Assembly (NCBI GenBank): GCA_937924855.1
Contig: CALEYQ010000047.1
Span: 1 to 47,205 of the forward strand
Direction: 5' to 3'
Origin: an uncultured Bacteroidota bacterium
GTDB lineage: Bacteria > Bacteroidota > Bacteroidia > JADZBD01
DNA: 47,205 bases
The translations under genes and the position numbers were made by a program. Within the stretch, counting starts at the first letter, position 1. Every line of letters begins with the position of its first letter. The notes under the pieces were generated by a model. It was not told the DNA's origin and ran no database searches. It saw nothing but the letters and a program-made list of their open reading frames with translations. This document shows, piece by piece, positions 33,186-42,074 of this stretch.

Positions 33186-34214
33186 ATGCCCAAAGTAACC
33201 ATCGATAATCAAACCATCGAAGTTCCCGAGGGAACCACCATCCTGAATGCGGCACGCATGATGGGCGGACCTTCCGTTCCCCCGGCTATGTGTTATTATT
33301 CGAGCCTGAAAACAAGCGGCGGGTATTGCCGCACCTGCATTGTAAAAGTTACCAAAGGATCGGAAAAAGATCCCCGCCCCATGCCCAAACCGGTTGCCTC
33401 CTGCCGCACGAGTGTGATGGATGGAATGGTGGTGGAAAATATTACCTCCCCCGACCTCCTCGAGGCAAGAGCCGGTGTGGTGGAATTCCTGCTCATCAAT
33501 CACCCGCTCGATTGCCCCATCTGCGATCAGGCCGGCGAATGTCATCTTCAGGATCTTGGCTATGAGAATGGAAAAGCCTTAACACGCTATAAATTCAGGA
33601 GAAGAACTTTTGAAAAAATTGATATCGGTCCCTATATCAAGTTGCACATGACACGCTGCATTCTTTGCTACCGATGCGTGAAAGTGGCCGAACAACTTTG
33701 TCCGGGACGCGTTCACGGTGTTATCAACCGTGGCGATGTGGCCGAAATTTCAACCTATATTACCGAAGCCATAGATAATGAATTCTCCGGAAACATGATC
33801 GATGTGTGTCCCGTGGGCGCCCTTACCGACAGAACTTTCCGCTTCAAGAGCCGGGTATGGTTCACCAAGCCTATGGACGCCCATCGCAAATGCAAAACCT
33901 GCGCCGGAAAGGCAAGGATCTGGCTAAAAGGTTCAGAAGTGCTCAGAGTAACCGTTCGAAAAGACGAATGGGGCGAGGTGCAGCGCGACAGCGAAGGCGG
34001 ACCCCTTTGGATTTGTAACGAGTGTCGCTTTCACACCAAAAAAGCTTCCGACTGGATTATTGAAGGACCTTCGGAAATTTCACGCCATTCGGTTATTTCT
34101 GCAAATCATTACGACCTGGCCACCCTGAAACTGGATGTGGCAAAGCAAAGAAAAAAACTGGAAGGGAAGAAAGTATTGCTGGGCGAAGGCCCGCTGAACC
34201 CGAATAATGTCTGA
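33186..34214 (+). CDS. nuoG: NADH-quinone oxidoreductase subunit G, short form
   Basis: A 342-residue protein, well under half the usual length of about 700-900. The N-terminal part is complete. A 2Fe-2S cluster has ligands C36, C48, C51 and C73; a His/Cys 4Fe-4S site has H106, C110, C113 and C119; a second 4Fe-4S site has C158, C161, C164 and C208. Two further pairs, C236/C239 and C277/C280, remain from the start of the molybdopterin-type domain, the rest of which is missing. I recall short NuoG as usual in Bacteroidota, so this is probably not a truncation. nuoH begins two bases after the stop. Confidence 0.93.
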   Translation: MPKVTIDNQTIEVPEGTTILNAARMMGGPSVPPAMCYYSSLKTSGGYCRTCIVKVTKGSEKDPRPMPKPVASCRTSVMDGMVVENITSPDLLEARAGVVEFLLINHPLDCPICDQAGECHLQDLGYENGKALTRYKFRRRTFEKIDIGPYIKLHMTRCILCYRCVKVAEQLCPGRVHGVINRGDVAEISTYITEAIDNEFSGNMIDVCPVGALTDRTFRFKSRVWFTKPMDAHRKCKTCAGKARIWLKGSEVLRVTVRKDEWGEVQRDSEGGPLWICNECRFHTKKASDWIIEGPSEISRHSVISANHYDLATLKLDVAKQRKKLEGKKVLLGEGPLNPNNV

Positions 34215-34216
34215 TT

Positions 34217-35242
34217 ATGGAATGGATACTATATAAAACAATTCTGGTAGTTTGCGTTTTCGGCCTTTCCCTCTTTGTGGCGATGTACAGCACCTATGCC
34301 GAAAGAAAAGTAGCTGCCTTCCTTCAGGACCGTTTGGGCCCTAACCGTGCCGGACCTTTCGGGATTTTACAACCCCTGGCCGATGGGGTAAAAATGTTCA
34401 TGAAGGAAGAAATAATTCCGCAGAATGCCAACCGATGGCTCTTCGTGTTAGGACCCGGCATTGCCATGTTTACCGCCTGCATGACGGGTGCGGTTATTCC
34501 CTGGGGAAAAGATTTTGTGAATGCAGAAGGTGTTCATTTTCCCCTTCAGGTTACGGATGTAAATATCGGACTCCTGTATCTTTTCGGTGTGGTTTCCATA
34601 GGCGTTTACGGAATCATGATCGGAGGTTGGGCTTCCAACAATAAATATTCTCTGCTCGGTGCCCTGCGTGCTTCTTCACAAATGATATCTTACGAATTGG
34701 CAATGGGTCTCTCCATCATTGCCCTTGTTATGCTTTCCGGAACCCTCAGTGTGGGTGAAATTGTAGAACAGCAACAGGGCTGGAGATGGAATGTGTTGTA
34801 TCAACCCCTGGGCTTTTTGATTTTTCTGATTTGCGCCTTTGCCGAAACCAACCGGGCTCCTTTCGACCTTCCCGAATGTGAAACAGAACTTGTAGGAGGC
34901 TATCATACCGAATACAGCTCCATGAAACTGGGCTTTTTCCTCTTCGCCGAATACATTAACATGTTTATTTCCGCTGCCGTAATTTCTACGCTTTACTTCG
35001 GTGGATATAATTTCCCCTTTGTATATAAATACATTACCGACCCATTATGGGTTTCTGTGGTGAGTTTTGTGGTAACCATGATGAAGGTAAGTTTCTTCAT
35101 CTTCGTCTTTATGTGGGTGCGCTGGACCTTGCCACGATTCCGCTACGATCAGCTCATGCATTTGGGCTGGAAAGTCTTGATTCCTCTTTCAATTATTAAT
35201 ATATTGATAACAGGCGTGGTATTGCTCGTGCGCAATTTGTAA
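34217..35242 (+). CDS. nuoH: NADH-quinone oxidoreductase subunit H
   Basis: A 341-residue membrane subunit with about eight helices, joining the hydrophilic arm and quinone channel to the proton pumps. YAERKVAAFLQDRLGPNRAGPFG, LADGVKMFMKEEIIP, AFAETNRAPFDLPECETELVGGYHTEYS and the final RWTLPRFRYDQLM are strong signatures. Confidence 0.97.
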   Translation: MEWILYKTILVVCVFGLSLFVAMYSTYAERKVAAFLQDRLGPNRAGPFGILQPLADGVKMFMKEEIIPQNANRWLFVLGPGIAMFTACMTGAVIPWGKDFVNAEGVHFPLQVTDVNIGLLYLFGVVSIGVYGIMIGGWASNNKYSLLGALRASSQMISYELAMGLSIIALVMLSGTLSVGEIVEQQQGWRWNVLYQPLGFLIFLICAFAETNRAPFDLPECETELVGGYHTEYSSMKLGFFLFAEYINMFISAAVISTLYFGGYNFPFVYKYITDPLWVSVVSFVVTMMKVSFFIFVFMWVRWTLPRFRYDQLMHLGWKVLIPLSIINILITGVVLLVRNL

Positions 35243-35253
35243 AAACGAAAAAA

Positions 35254-35820
35254 ATGAATTTAACAAACCGGTCTGTGGTAGTGGTAAAGAAGGAAATGAC
35301 CTTCCTGGAGAAGCTTTACCTTCCCGCCATTCTGGGCGGTATGTGGATTACCATTCGTCACCTTTTCAAAAAGAAAGCCACGGTTAATTATCCCGAGGAA
35401 AAAAGACCCATGTCGAAAACCTTCCGCGGACACCATGTACTCAAGCTCGATGAACAGGGAAGAGAGCGTTGCACCGCCTGCGGACTTTGCGCTGTTGCCT
35501 GTCCGGCCGAAGCCATTACCATGGTATCCGCCGAAAGAAAACCCGGGGAAGAACATTTGTACCGCGAAGAGAAATACGCCTCCGTATATGAAATCAATAT
35601 GCTGCGCTGTATTTTCTGCGGCGATTGTGAAGAAGCTTGTCCTAAAGAAGCCATCTTCCTCACCGATCGTCTGGTAGATGCCGATTATAAAAGAGGAACT
35701 TTTGTTTATGGAAAAGATAAACTAACCGAAAAGCCCGATAAGCCCATCGATGTAAGTCCAAGGCAAACAAAAGAAGTACTCGAATTCAAAAAAAATAAGA
35801 AATTCGCACACAATAATTAA
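35254..35820 (+). CDS. nuoI: NADH-quinone oxidoreductase subunit I (clusters N6a and N6b)
   Basis: A 188-residue ferredoxin-like subunit. The two 4Fe-4S motifs are C73, C76, C79 and C83 (CTACGLCAVACP) and C119, C122, C125 and C129 (CIFCGDCEEACP). It carries electrons from NuoG to NuoB. The C-terminal tail after about 165 is Lys-rich and probably flexible. Confidence 0.97.
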   Translation: MNLTNRSVVVVKKEMTFLEKLYLPAILGGMWITIRHLFKKKATVNYPEEKRPMSKTFRGHHVLKLDEQGRERCTACGLCAVACPAEAITMVSAERKPGEEHLYREEKYASVYEINMLRCIFCGDCEEACPKEAIFLTDRLVDADYKRGTFVYGKDKLTEKPDKPIDVSPRQTKEVLEFKKNKKFAHNN

Positions 35821-35829
35821 GCGGGAGAA

Positions 35830-36327
35830 ATGAACCCCATTACGGAATATACTTTTTACGCACTTTCATTTCTTTCCATCCTGAGCGGACTCATGGTAAT
35901 TTTTTCCAGAAATCCGGTGCATAGTGTATTATACCTGGTTCTTACTTTCTTTACCATTGCCGGACACTTCCTGCTGATGAGCGCTCACTTCCTGGCTGCG
36001 GTGCATGTAATCGTTTATTCCGGGGCCATCATGGTCCTTTTCCTCTATGTTATTATGATGCTGAACCTGAATAAACAACCCGAGGGATGGTCAAATTTCC
36101 TCCAAGGCATGTTCTGGGTTTTTCCATCAGGATTGTTACTGATTACTCTGGTAGGAGTGCTGCGGGCCGGATCGGATATGATGACCGGAGCCGGAAAAAA
36201 TATTGGCACGGTTGAAAATCTTGGCCGCGTATTGTTTAATGACTTTTTGCTTCCCTTTGAAATATCATCCATCCTTTTCCTTGCCGGTATGGTGGGAGCC
36301 GTGATGGTGGGTAAGAAGGAAAGCTGA
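35830..36327 (+). CDS. nuoJ: NADH-quinone oxidoreductase subunit J
   Basis: A 165-residue membrane subunit with five helices. RNPVHSVLYLVLTFFTIAGHFLLM and VHVIVYSGAIMVLFLYVIMML contain the conserved helix 3 with its pi-bulge region. It is part of the antiporter-like chain between NuoH and NuoK. Confidence 0.96.
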   Translation: MNPITEYTFYALSFLSILSGLMVIFSRNPVHSVLYLVLTFFTIAGHFLLMSAHFLAAVHVIVYSGAIMVLFLYVIMMLNLNKQPEGWSNFLQGMFWVFPSGLLLITLVGVLRAGSDMMTGAGKNIGTVENLGRVLFNDFLLPFEISSILFLAGMVGAVMVGKKES

Positions 36328-36340
36328 CAGTAAATTTGAT

Positions 36341-36682
36341 ATGAATTATTTTTTGAGTAACCTGACCCTCCTGAATATTACCGTGCCGGTTCAATGGTAC
36401 TTATACCTTTCCGCCGCTTTGTTTTGCATCGGCGTAGCCGGCGCACTTACGCGTCGCAATGCCATCATTCTTTTTATGTCGGTTGAGCTGATGCTGAACG
36501 CAGTAAACCTGTTAATGGTTGCCTTTTCCAATCACCTGGGTGATGCATCCGGACAGGTTTTTGTTTTTTTCGTGATGGTGGTGGCTGCCGCTGAAGTGGC
36601 CGTTGGTCTTGCCATCCTTATGATGATTTACAGAAACACCGGATCGGTTGATGTGGGCTTTCTGAAAAAATTAAAATGGTAA
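36341..36682 (+). CDS. nuoK: NADH-quinone oxidoreductase subunit K
   Basis: A 113-residue membrane subunit with three helices. MSVELMLNAVNLLMVAF carries the conserved membrane Glu, and VMVVAAAEVAVGLAILMMIYR carries the second one. The N-terminus is slightly longer than in E. coli. nuoL follows after ten bases. Confidence 0.97.
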   Translation: MNYFLSNLTLLNITVPVQWYLYLSAALFCIGVAGALTRRNAIILFMSVELMLNAVNLLMVAFSNHLGDASGQVFVFFVMVVAAAEVAVGLAILMMIYRNTGSVDVGFLKKLKW

Positions 36683-36692
36683 AGCAGTAACG

Positions 36693-38594
36693 ATGATTCA
36701 ACTTGCCTGGTTAATACCTCTGCTTCCACTCGCCGGATGGGCCCTGAATGCCCTGTTTGGAAAAAGACTGAACCGCTCCTCGGTGGCAATCATTGCCTGC
36801 GTTCCCATCCTGGCGGCTTTTGCTGTTTCAACGGGCATACTTTTCGAAATTTCCGGCTCCATAAAAAAACAATTTATTGTTGAGCTTTTCCCCTGGATAA
36901 ATGCAGGTGGTCTCAGCGCAGCTTTTGCCTTTCTCATCGATCCCCTGACCTGCGTATTCCTGATGATCATTACCGGCATCGGATTTCTTATTCATCTCTA
37001 TTCGGTGGGGTATATGGCCGAAGATGAAGGGTTCGCACGGTTTTTCGCCTACCTGAACCTCTTTGTATTTTTTATGCTGCTCCTGGTTATGGGCGAAAAT
37101 TACCTCATCATGTTTGTGGGATGGGAAGGCGTAGGGCTTTGCTCATACCTGCTTATCGGATTCTGGTTCAAAGTGCACGAATACAACATGGCTGCAAAAA
37201 AAGCCTTCGTCATGAACCGCATCGGCGACCTTGGTTTTATTCTCGGGATTTTTCTGTTGTTCGTGAATTTTAATTCGGTTTCCTATACCGAGATTTTCGA
37301 CCAGGTTCCCAGCATGAAATCCGGCGATCCCATCCTGGTTACTGCATGCCTTCTTCTTTTTGTGGGAGCCATGGGAAAAAGCGCTCAGATACCCCTTTAT
37401 ACCTGGCTGCCCGACGCCATGGCCGGACCTACGCCCGTATCGGCTCTGATCCATGCCGCTACAATGGTAACCGCCGGTATTTACATGATTGCACGCAGCA
37501 ACATTTTATATACCATGGCTCCGCTCGCCATGGAAGTAGTTGCCATCACCGGCTTACTCACCGCCTTGTTCGCCGCCGCCATCGGATTGTTCCAGAACGA
37601 CATTAAAAAGGTCCTTGCTTATTCCACTGTTTCCCAATTGGGGTATATGTTTCTCGGCCTCGGGGTGGGAGCCTATACCGGTGCCGTGTTTCATGTAATG
37701 ACTCATGCTTTTTTCAAAGCCCTTTTGTTCCTTGCCGCAGGCAGCGTAATTCATGCCCTGCACCACGAGCAGGATATTCGCAACATGGGCGGACTGAAAA
37801 ACAAAACAAGAGTTACCTTCCTTACTTTCCTTATTGGAACCATTGCCATTTCCGGATTACCGCCCCTGAGCGGCTTCTTTTCGAAAGATGAAATTCTGGC
37901 CCATACCTTTTCACACAATAAACTGTTTTGGTTTTTCGGTTTGCTGGGATCCATGCTGACCGCCTTTTATATGTTCCGTCTGCTTTTCCTCACCTTCTTC
38001 GGAAAATTCAGAGGCGGAAAGGAAAAAGAGTCGCACATCCACGAATCGCCATCCAGCATGACCATTCCTCTGGTGGTGCTGGCCATTCTTTCTATTGTTG
38101 GAGGAGGCTTCGGATTTCCTTCCTTCACAGGATTGAGCCATCACCTGAATGATTTTCTGTCGCCCGTTTTTGCAGGATCAACCTCACGCCTGGTGCACGG
38201 ACACCTGAGTCACACCACAGAATATTTACTGATTGCCCTTGCCGTAGCCGCTGCTTCCGCAGCCATCTACTATGCCTGGAAACTTTTTGTGAAAGAGGGA
38301 ATAACTTCACCGGCCGAAGGCGAGAAGCTGAGCCCCATACGAAAGCTTATTTACCACAAATTTTATGTGGATGAATTTTATGATTCCCTCATCACCAAGC
38401 CCCTTGACAGGATGAGTTCCTTTTTCTACAGCATTGTTGAAATCAAAGGAATCGACGCCGTGGTTAATGGAGTAGGGGAAATGGCCAAATGGACCGGAGG
38501 AATCATCCGAAAGGCACAAACCGGCTATGTTAGCTTTTACCTTTGGGTAATGGCCCTGGCGATTGCCGCCACCATCTTTTTCAAACTTCTGTAA
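36693..38594 (+). CDS. nuoL: NADH-quinone oxidoreductase subunit L (antiporter-like)
   Basis: A 633-residue membrane subunit. FVGWEGVGLCSYLLIGFW holds the key Glu of the proton channel. TWLPDAMAGPTPVSALIHAATMVTAG is the helix 7 signature with its Lys/His partners. HAFFKALLFLAAGSVIHA follows. The long C-terminal lateral helix region (DEFYDSLITKPLDRMSSFF to the end) is intact. It is the last nuo gene in the window; nuoM and nuoN, which normally follow, are absent. Confidence 0.97.
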   Translation: MIQLAWLIPLLPLAGWALNALFGKRLNRSSVAIIACVPILAAFAVSTGILFEISGSIKKQFIVELFPWINAGGLSAAFAFLIDPLTCVFLMIITGIGFLIHLYSVGYMAEDEGFARFFAYLNLFVFFMLLLVMGENYLIMFVGWEGVGLCSYLLIGFWFKVHEYNMAAKKAFVMNRIGDLGFILGIFLLFVNFNSVSYTEIFDQVPSMKSGDPILVTACLLLFVGAMGKSAQIPLYTWLPDAMAGPTPVSALIHAATMVTAGIYMIARSNILYTMAPLAMEVVAITGLLTALFAAAIGLFQNDIKKVLAYSTVSQLGYMFLGLGVGAYTGAVFHVMTHAFFKALLFLAAGSVIHALHHEQDIRNMGGLKNKTRVTFLTFLIGTIAISGLPPLSGFFSKDEILAHTFSHNKLFWFFGLLGSMLTAFYMFRLLFLTFFGKFRGGKEKESHIHESPSSMTIPLVVLAILSIVGGGFGFPSFTGLSHHLNDFLSPVFAGSTSRLVHGHLSHTTEYLLIALAVAAASAAIYYAWKLFVKEGITSPAEGEKLSPIRKLIYHKFYVDEFYDSLITKPLDRMSSFFYSIVEIKGIDAVVNGVGEMAKWTGGIIRKAQTGYVSFYLWVMALAIAATIFFKLL

Positions 38595-38731
38595 ATCAAG
38601 CATTTAATTGGATTGTCGCCCCGGAACCCGGCCCGGATACAGGGAATTTGAATCCGGCTGAAAATCGATTAAAATTTGATGAAAATCCGGCATTTTGGGT
38701 CGATTTAACCCGGTTTTTTGTGGTTTTTTGT

Positions 38732-38739
38732 TACATTTG
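38732..38739 (+). promoter_or_regulatory. Promoter box of the yceD-rpmF-plsX-fabH-acc unit
   Basis: TACATTTG matches TAnnTTTG exactly and ends 18 bases before the yceD ATG. No good -33 TTG was found at the usual distance. Confidence 0.5.
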
Positions 38740-38757
38740 CCACCCAAAATTGTTGAG

Positions 38758-39285
38758 ATGGCGGGCTTAGGAAAAACGTACGTGATCGCATTTGCAGGAT
38801 TAAAGCCCGGTCAGCACGAATTTGAGTTTGAAGCGGACAATAAGTTCTTTGCTTTTTTTAATGACCCGGAAATAAGCCGGGGCTCGATTCAGGTGAATGT
38901 TTCCCTGTTCCGGCAGGCTACCATGATGGTGCTTAATTTCAGGTTGAAGGGAATTTTTGATATTACCTGCGACCGATGTGCTACGGGTGCTCAGATGGCC
39001 CTGGCAGGAGAACATCAACTGGTGGTTAAATTGTCGGAACCCGATGGCTCCGAGGATGATGAGGTAATAGCCCTCCCCTTAACCGAATCGGAAATTGATC
39101 TGGCCCCCTTTATTCTGGAATACATAAAATTATCTCTTCCCGCGCGTAAGGTGCCTTGTGAAGTAAGTGGCGATCTGAGCCTTTGCGACCAGGAAGTAAT
39201 TGAAAAACTGAACCTTTTGAAGTCGACCGCTTCCGAGGGTTCCGACGACCGGATGAGCCGGCTGAAAAACATAAAATGGTCGTAA
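38758..39285 (+). CDS. YceD (DUF177) family protein
   Basis: A 175-residue protein from the ATG at 38758; a frame open to 38695 would include the promoter box. FDITCDRCATGAQM holds the CxxC pair of the family. VPCEVSGDLSLCDQEV near the end has further cysteines. YceD homologues, usually placed just before rpmF, are linked to 23S rRNA metabolism. The gene order here is the classical one, 27 bases before rpmF. Confidence 0.87.
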   Translation: MAGLGKTYVIAFAGLKPGQHEFEFEADNKFFAFFNDPEISRGSIQVNVSLFRQATMMVLNFRLKGIFDITCDRCATGAQMALAGEHQLVVKLSEPDGSEDDEVIALPLTESEIDLAPFILEYIKLSLPARKVPCEVSGDLSLCDQEVIEKLNLLKSTASEGSDDRMSRLKNIKWS

Positions 39286-39312
39286 ATTTAAAAACGATAA
39301 AAAAGAAGTACA

Positions 39313-39498
39313 ATGCCAAATCCTAAACGAAGATTATCCAAGAGCAGAAGCAGAAAGCGCAGGACGCATTACAAGGCTACGGCTCCTACTATTTCCGTTT
39401 GCCCTACTACCGGCGAAACTCATCTTTACCACCGCGCCCATTGGCACGAGGGAAAACTCTACTACAAAGGAAAAGTGGTGATGGAGAAGACCGCTTGA
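39313..39498 (+). CDS. rpmF: Ribosomal protein bL32
   Basis: A 61-residue protein of the usual size. MPNPKRRLSKSRSRKRRTHYKA is the basic N-terminus and LYHRAHWHEGKLYYKGKVV the C-terminus. Only one cysteine (VCPTTGETH) is present, so this is the form without a four-cysteine zinc ribbon. A terminator-like hairpin spans its stop codon. Confidence 0.97.
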   Translation: MPNPKRRLSKSRSRKRRTHYKATAPTISVCPTTGETHLYHRAHWHEGKLYYKGKVVMEKTA

Positions 39499-39516
39499 TC
39501 GCGGTTTTCTTTTTTT
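39486..39516 (+). terminator. Terminator-like hairpin across the rpmF stop codon
   Basis: GAAGACCGC (39486-39494) pairs with GCGGTTTTC (39501-39509) with one G-U pair and a 6-base loop holding the TGA stop. Seven T residues follow. Partial termination here would lower transcription of plsX and the genes beyond it relative to rpmF. Confidence 0.65.
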
Positions 39517-39535
39517 CACATCTGCTTCCCCTTGT

Positions 39536-40474
39536 ATGAGAATCGGTGTTGACATTAACGGGGGCGATTTCGCTCCCCAGGCAACCCTCGAAGGTGCACG
39601 GCTCGCCCTTCAGGAACTTCCCGAAAACATTCATCTGGTGTTACTCGGTGATGCCGCCGTTATTTCAGATTTTGCCAAAAAAGAAAAGCTCCCCGCCAAC
39701 CGTATTGAAATTATCGACGCCCCCGAAACCATCGGAATGGGCGAACACCCCACCAAAGCATTTTCAGCTAAAACCAATTCCAGCATTTATGTGGGATTCA
39801 AACTGCTGAAAGAAGGAAAAATAGATGCCATCGCAAGTGCCGGAAATACCGGGGCCATGCTGGTGGGTTCTATGTTCACCGTAAAAACAATTCCCGGAGT
39901 TATCCGTCCAACCATTACTTCTATTTTGCCTAAAGAAAACGGCGGACAGGGACTTCTGCTCGATGTGGGCATCAATGCCGATTGCAAACCCGATGTGTTG
40001 TATCAGTTTGGCATTCTCGGATCGCTATTCATGGAACATGTTAACGGGGTAAAAAATCCGAAAGTGGCCCTGATGAATATCGGTGAGGAAGCTGAAAAAG
40101 GAAATCTTGTGGCCCAGGCTACTTACCAGATGATGAAAGATACCCGCGATTTTAATTTTGTGGGCAATGTGGAAGGCCGCGACCTTTTCAACGACAAAGC
40201 CGATGTAATTGTTTGCGAAGGCTTTACCGGAAATGTAATCCTCAAGGAAGCTGAAGCTTTTTTCTCTCTCCTGGCCAAGCGGAAACTCCTCGACGATTAT
40301 TTTAAACGATTTAATTATGAAAATTACGGAGGAACACCTATACTGGGTGTTAATTCAACCGTAATTATTGGTCACGGTATCAGTAACGGAAAAGCAATAA
40401 AAAATATGATTGTTCTGGCCCGGGATGTGGCATCGGCAAATTTATCCGATAAAATCCGCCAGGCATTCCAATAA
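39536..40474 (+). CDS. plsX: Phosphate acyltransferase PlsX
   Basis: A 312-residue enzyme. MRIGVDINGGDFAPQATLEGA is the N-terminus (the usual DAMGGD reads DINGGD), and ASAGNTGAML and IGEEAEKGN are family signatures, with VVEGFTGNV-like VCEGFTGNVILK towards the end. It makes acyl-phosphate from acyl-ACP at the start of phospholipid synthesis, at the inner face of the membrane. fabH follows after seven bases. Confidence 0.96.
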   Translation: MRIGVDINGGDFAPQATLEGARLALQELPENIHLVLLGDAAVISDFAKKEKLPANRIEIIDAPETIGMGEHPTKAFSAKTNSSIYVGFKLLKEGKIDAIASAGNTGAMLVGSMFTVKTIPGVIRPTITSILPKENGGQGLLLDVGINADCKPDVLYQFGILGSLFMEHVNGVKNPKVALMNIGEEAEKGNLVAQATYQMMKDTRDFNFVGNVEGRDLFNDKADVIVCEGFTGNVILKEAEAFFSLLAKRKLLDDYFKRFNYENYGGTPILGVNSTVIIGHGISNGKAIKNMIVLARDVASANLSDKIRQAFQ

Positions 40475-40481
40475 ATGAAGT

Positions 40482-41468
40482 ATGAAAGTTAACGCCGCCA
40501 TTACTGCTGTTGGAGGATATGTTCCGAAAGATGTGCTTTCGAACAAAGACCTTGAAAAAATGGTGGACACAACCGATGAGTGGATTCAAACCCGCACCGG
40601 TATCAAAGAACGCAGAATTCTGAAAGGAGAAGGCCTCGGTGTTTCAGTTATGTGCGTGGAAGCCATCCGGGAAATCCTTACCAAAAAGAATATCGATCCC
40701 AAAGAAATCGATATGGTTATTGTGGGAACCATCACCGGCGATCATGTTTTCCCCTCGGCCAGCAACATCATTTGCGATAAACTCGGCATGAGCAATGCCT
40801 GGGGCTTCGATCTGGCCGCCGCCTGTTCCGGATTTTTATTTGCGCTTGAAACAGGAGCCACCTTCATCAAAACCGGTAAATACAAAAAGGTAATTGTGGT
40901 TGGGGGCGATAAAATGTCGTCCATCATCGATTACACCGATCGCGCCACCTGTATTATTTTCGGCGATGGAGCAGGAGCGGTTCTTTTGGAACCCAACACC
41001 GACGGAACCGGAATTATCGATTCGGTTTTGAAAGTTGACGGCAGTGGAAAAGCCCACCTGTACCAGCTTGCCGGTGGCTCAGCGTATCCGCCCACACGGG
41101 AAACCGTTGACAAAAGACAACATTATGTGTACCAGGAAGGACAAGCGGTTTTTAAACATGCCGTGAAAGGAATGGCCGATGTTTCGGTGGAAATCATGGA
41201 ACGCAATAACCTGACTGCCGACGACATCTCGTGGCTGGTGCCTCATCAGGCCAACCAACGCATTATTGATGCCACCGCCAACCGAATGGGCCTTGGCCCT
41301 GAAAAAATAATGATGAATATTTCCAAATACGGAAATACTACCGCAGGAACATTACCTCTCCTGCTGTGGGATTATGAAAAGCAATTGAAAAAAGGAGACA
41401 ACCTGATCCTTTCCGCCTTTGGGGGAGGGTTTACGTGGGGTGCGATATATTTGAAATGGGCTTATTAA
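40482..41468 (+). CDS. fabH: Beta-ketoacyl-ACP synthase III
   Basis: A 328-residue enzyme that condenses acyl-CoA with malonyl-ACP to start fatty acid synthesis. The catalytic triad is visible: Cys115 in DLAAACSGFLFAL, His255 in LVPHQANQRIID and Asn285 in KYGNTTAGT. DEWIQTRTGIKERR is the N-terminal signature. It lies between plsX and accB, as in many Bacteroidota. Confidence 0.97.
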   Translation: MKVNAAITAVGGYVPKDVLSNKDLEKMVDTTDEWIQTRTGIKERRILKGEGLGVSVMCVEAIREILTKKNIDPKEIDMVIVGTITGDHVFPSASNIICDKLGMSNAWGFDLAAACSGFLFALETGATFIKTGKYKKVIVVGGDKMSSIIDYTDRATCIIFGDGAGAVLLEPNTDGTGIIDSVLKVDGSGKAHLYQLAGGSAYPPTRETVDKRQHYVYQEGQAVFKHAVKGMADVSVEIMERNNLTADDISWLVPHQANQRIIDATANRMGLGPEKIMMNISKYGNTTAGTLPLLLWDYEKQLKKGDNLILSAFGGGFTWGAIYLKWAY

Positions 41469-41478
41469 AAAAAAACTA

Positions 41479-42006
41479 ATGTCAAACAAAAAAGGAACCT
41501 CCATGAAACTGAATGAAATCCAGGACCTCATCAAGTTCGTTGCCAAATCAGGGGTAAGCGAAGTTGAGTTGGAAAACAAAGACTTTAAAATCATCATCAA
41601 AACCGGATCGGGAAAATCTAAAGATGCACCCATCCTTGTGCAGGCAGCCCCCATGGCTATGCCCCAGGCTCAGCCTGTGATGCAGGCGCCACAGCCTGTA
41701 GCACAGACCGGAGGAGGTCAGAAAACAGAAGCTCCCAAAGAAGCTCCGGCCACCGATGATTCGAAGTATGTAACCATTAAATCGCCCATGATCGGTACTT
41801 TCTACCGTAAATCGGGTCCCGATAAGCCACCCTTCGTAAACGTAGGTGATGAAATTACCAAAGGCTCCGTAGTATGCGTAATTGAGGCCATGAAACTCTT
41901 CAATGAAATTGAATCGGAAATTTCAGGAAAGATTGTGAAAGTACTGGTGGATGATTCTTCACCCGTTGAGTACGACCAGCCTTTGTTCCTGGTTGAGCCC
42001 GCTTAA
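41479..42006 (+). CDS. accB: Biotin carboxyl carrier protein of acetyl-CoA carboxylase
   Basis: A 175-residue protein. The biotin-accepting Lys139 is in VIEAMKLFNEIE, and the thumb region (IGTFYRKSGPDKPPF) is present. A Pro/Ala/Gln-rich linker (about 55-90) separates it from the N-terminal assembly helix (MKLNEIQDLIKFVAKSG). The ATG at 41503 is an alternative start, which matches the family N-terminus better and has AGGA six bases upstream. accC follows 68 bases later. Confidence 0.95.
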   Translation: MSNKKGTSMKLNEIQDLIKFVAKSGVSEVELENKDFKIIIKTGSGKSKDAPILVQAAPMAMPQAQPVMQAPQPVAQTGGGQKTEAPKEAPATDDSKYVTIKSPMIGTFYRKSGPDKPPFVNVGDEITKGSVVCVIEAMKLFNEIESEISGKIVKVLVDDSSPVEYDQPLFLVEPA

Positions 42007-42074
42007 TAATTTTTTGCAGGGTTTCCTGCTTCATCCCTGGATTTACTAACGCTTTTAATTCTGAAACGAGAAGC

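Noticed and set aside
31708..33255. Long open frame (515 codons) on the minus strand opposite nuoF
   Set aside because: It mirrors nuoF, whose ligands and motifs are all intact. The frame stays open because of codon bias, and its product has no family features.
33186..34214. nuoG as a frameshifted or truncated pseudogene
   Set aside because: Cluster ligands are complete, nuoH starts two bases later and short NuoG is common in the phylum.
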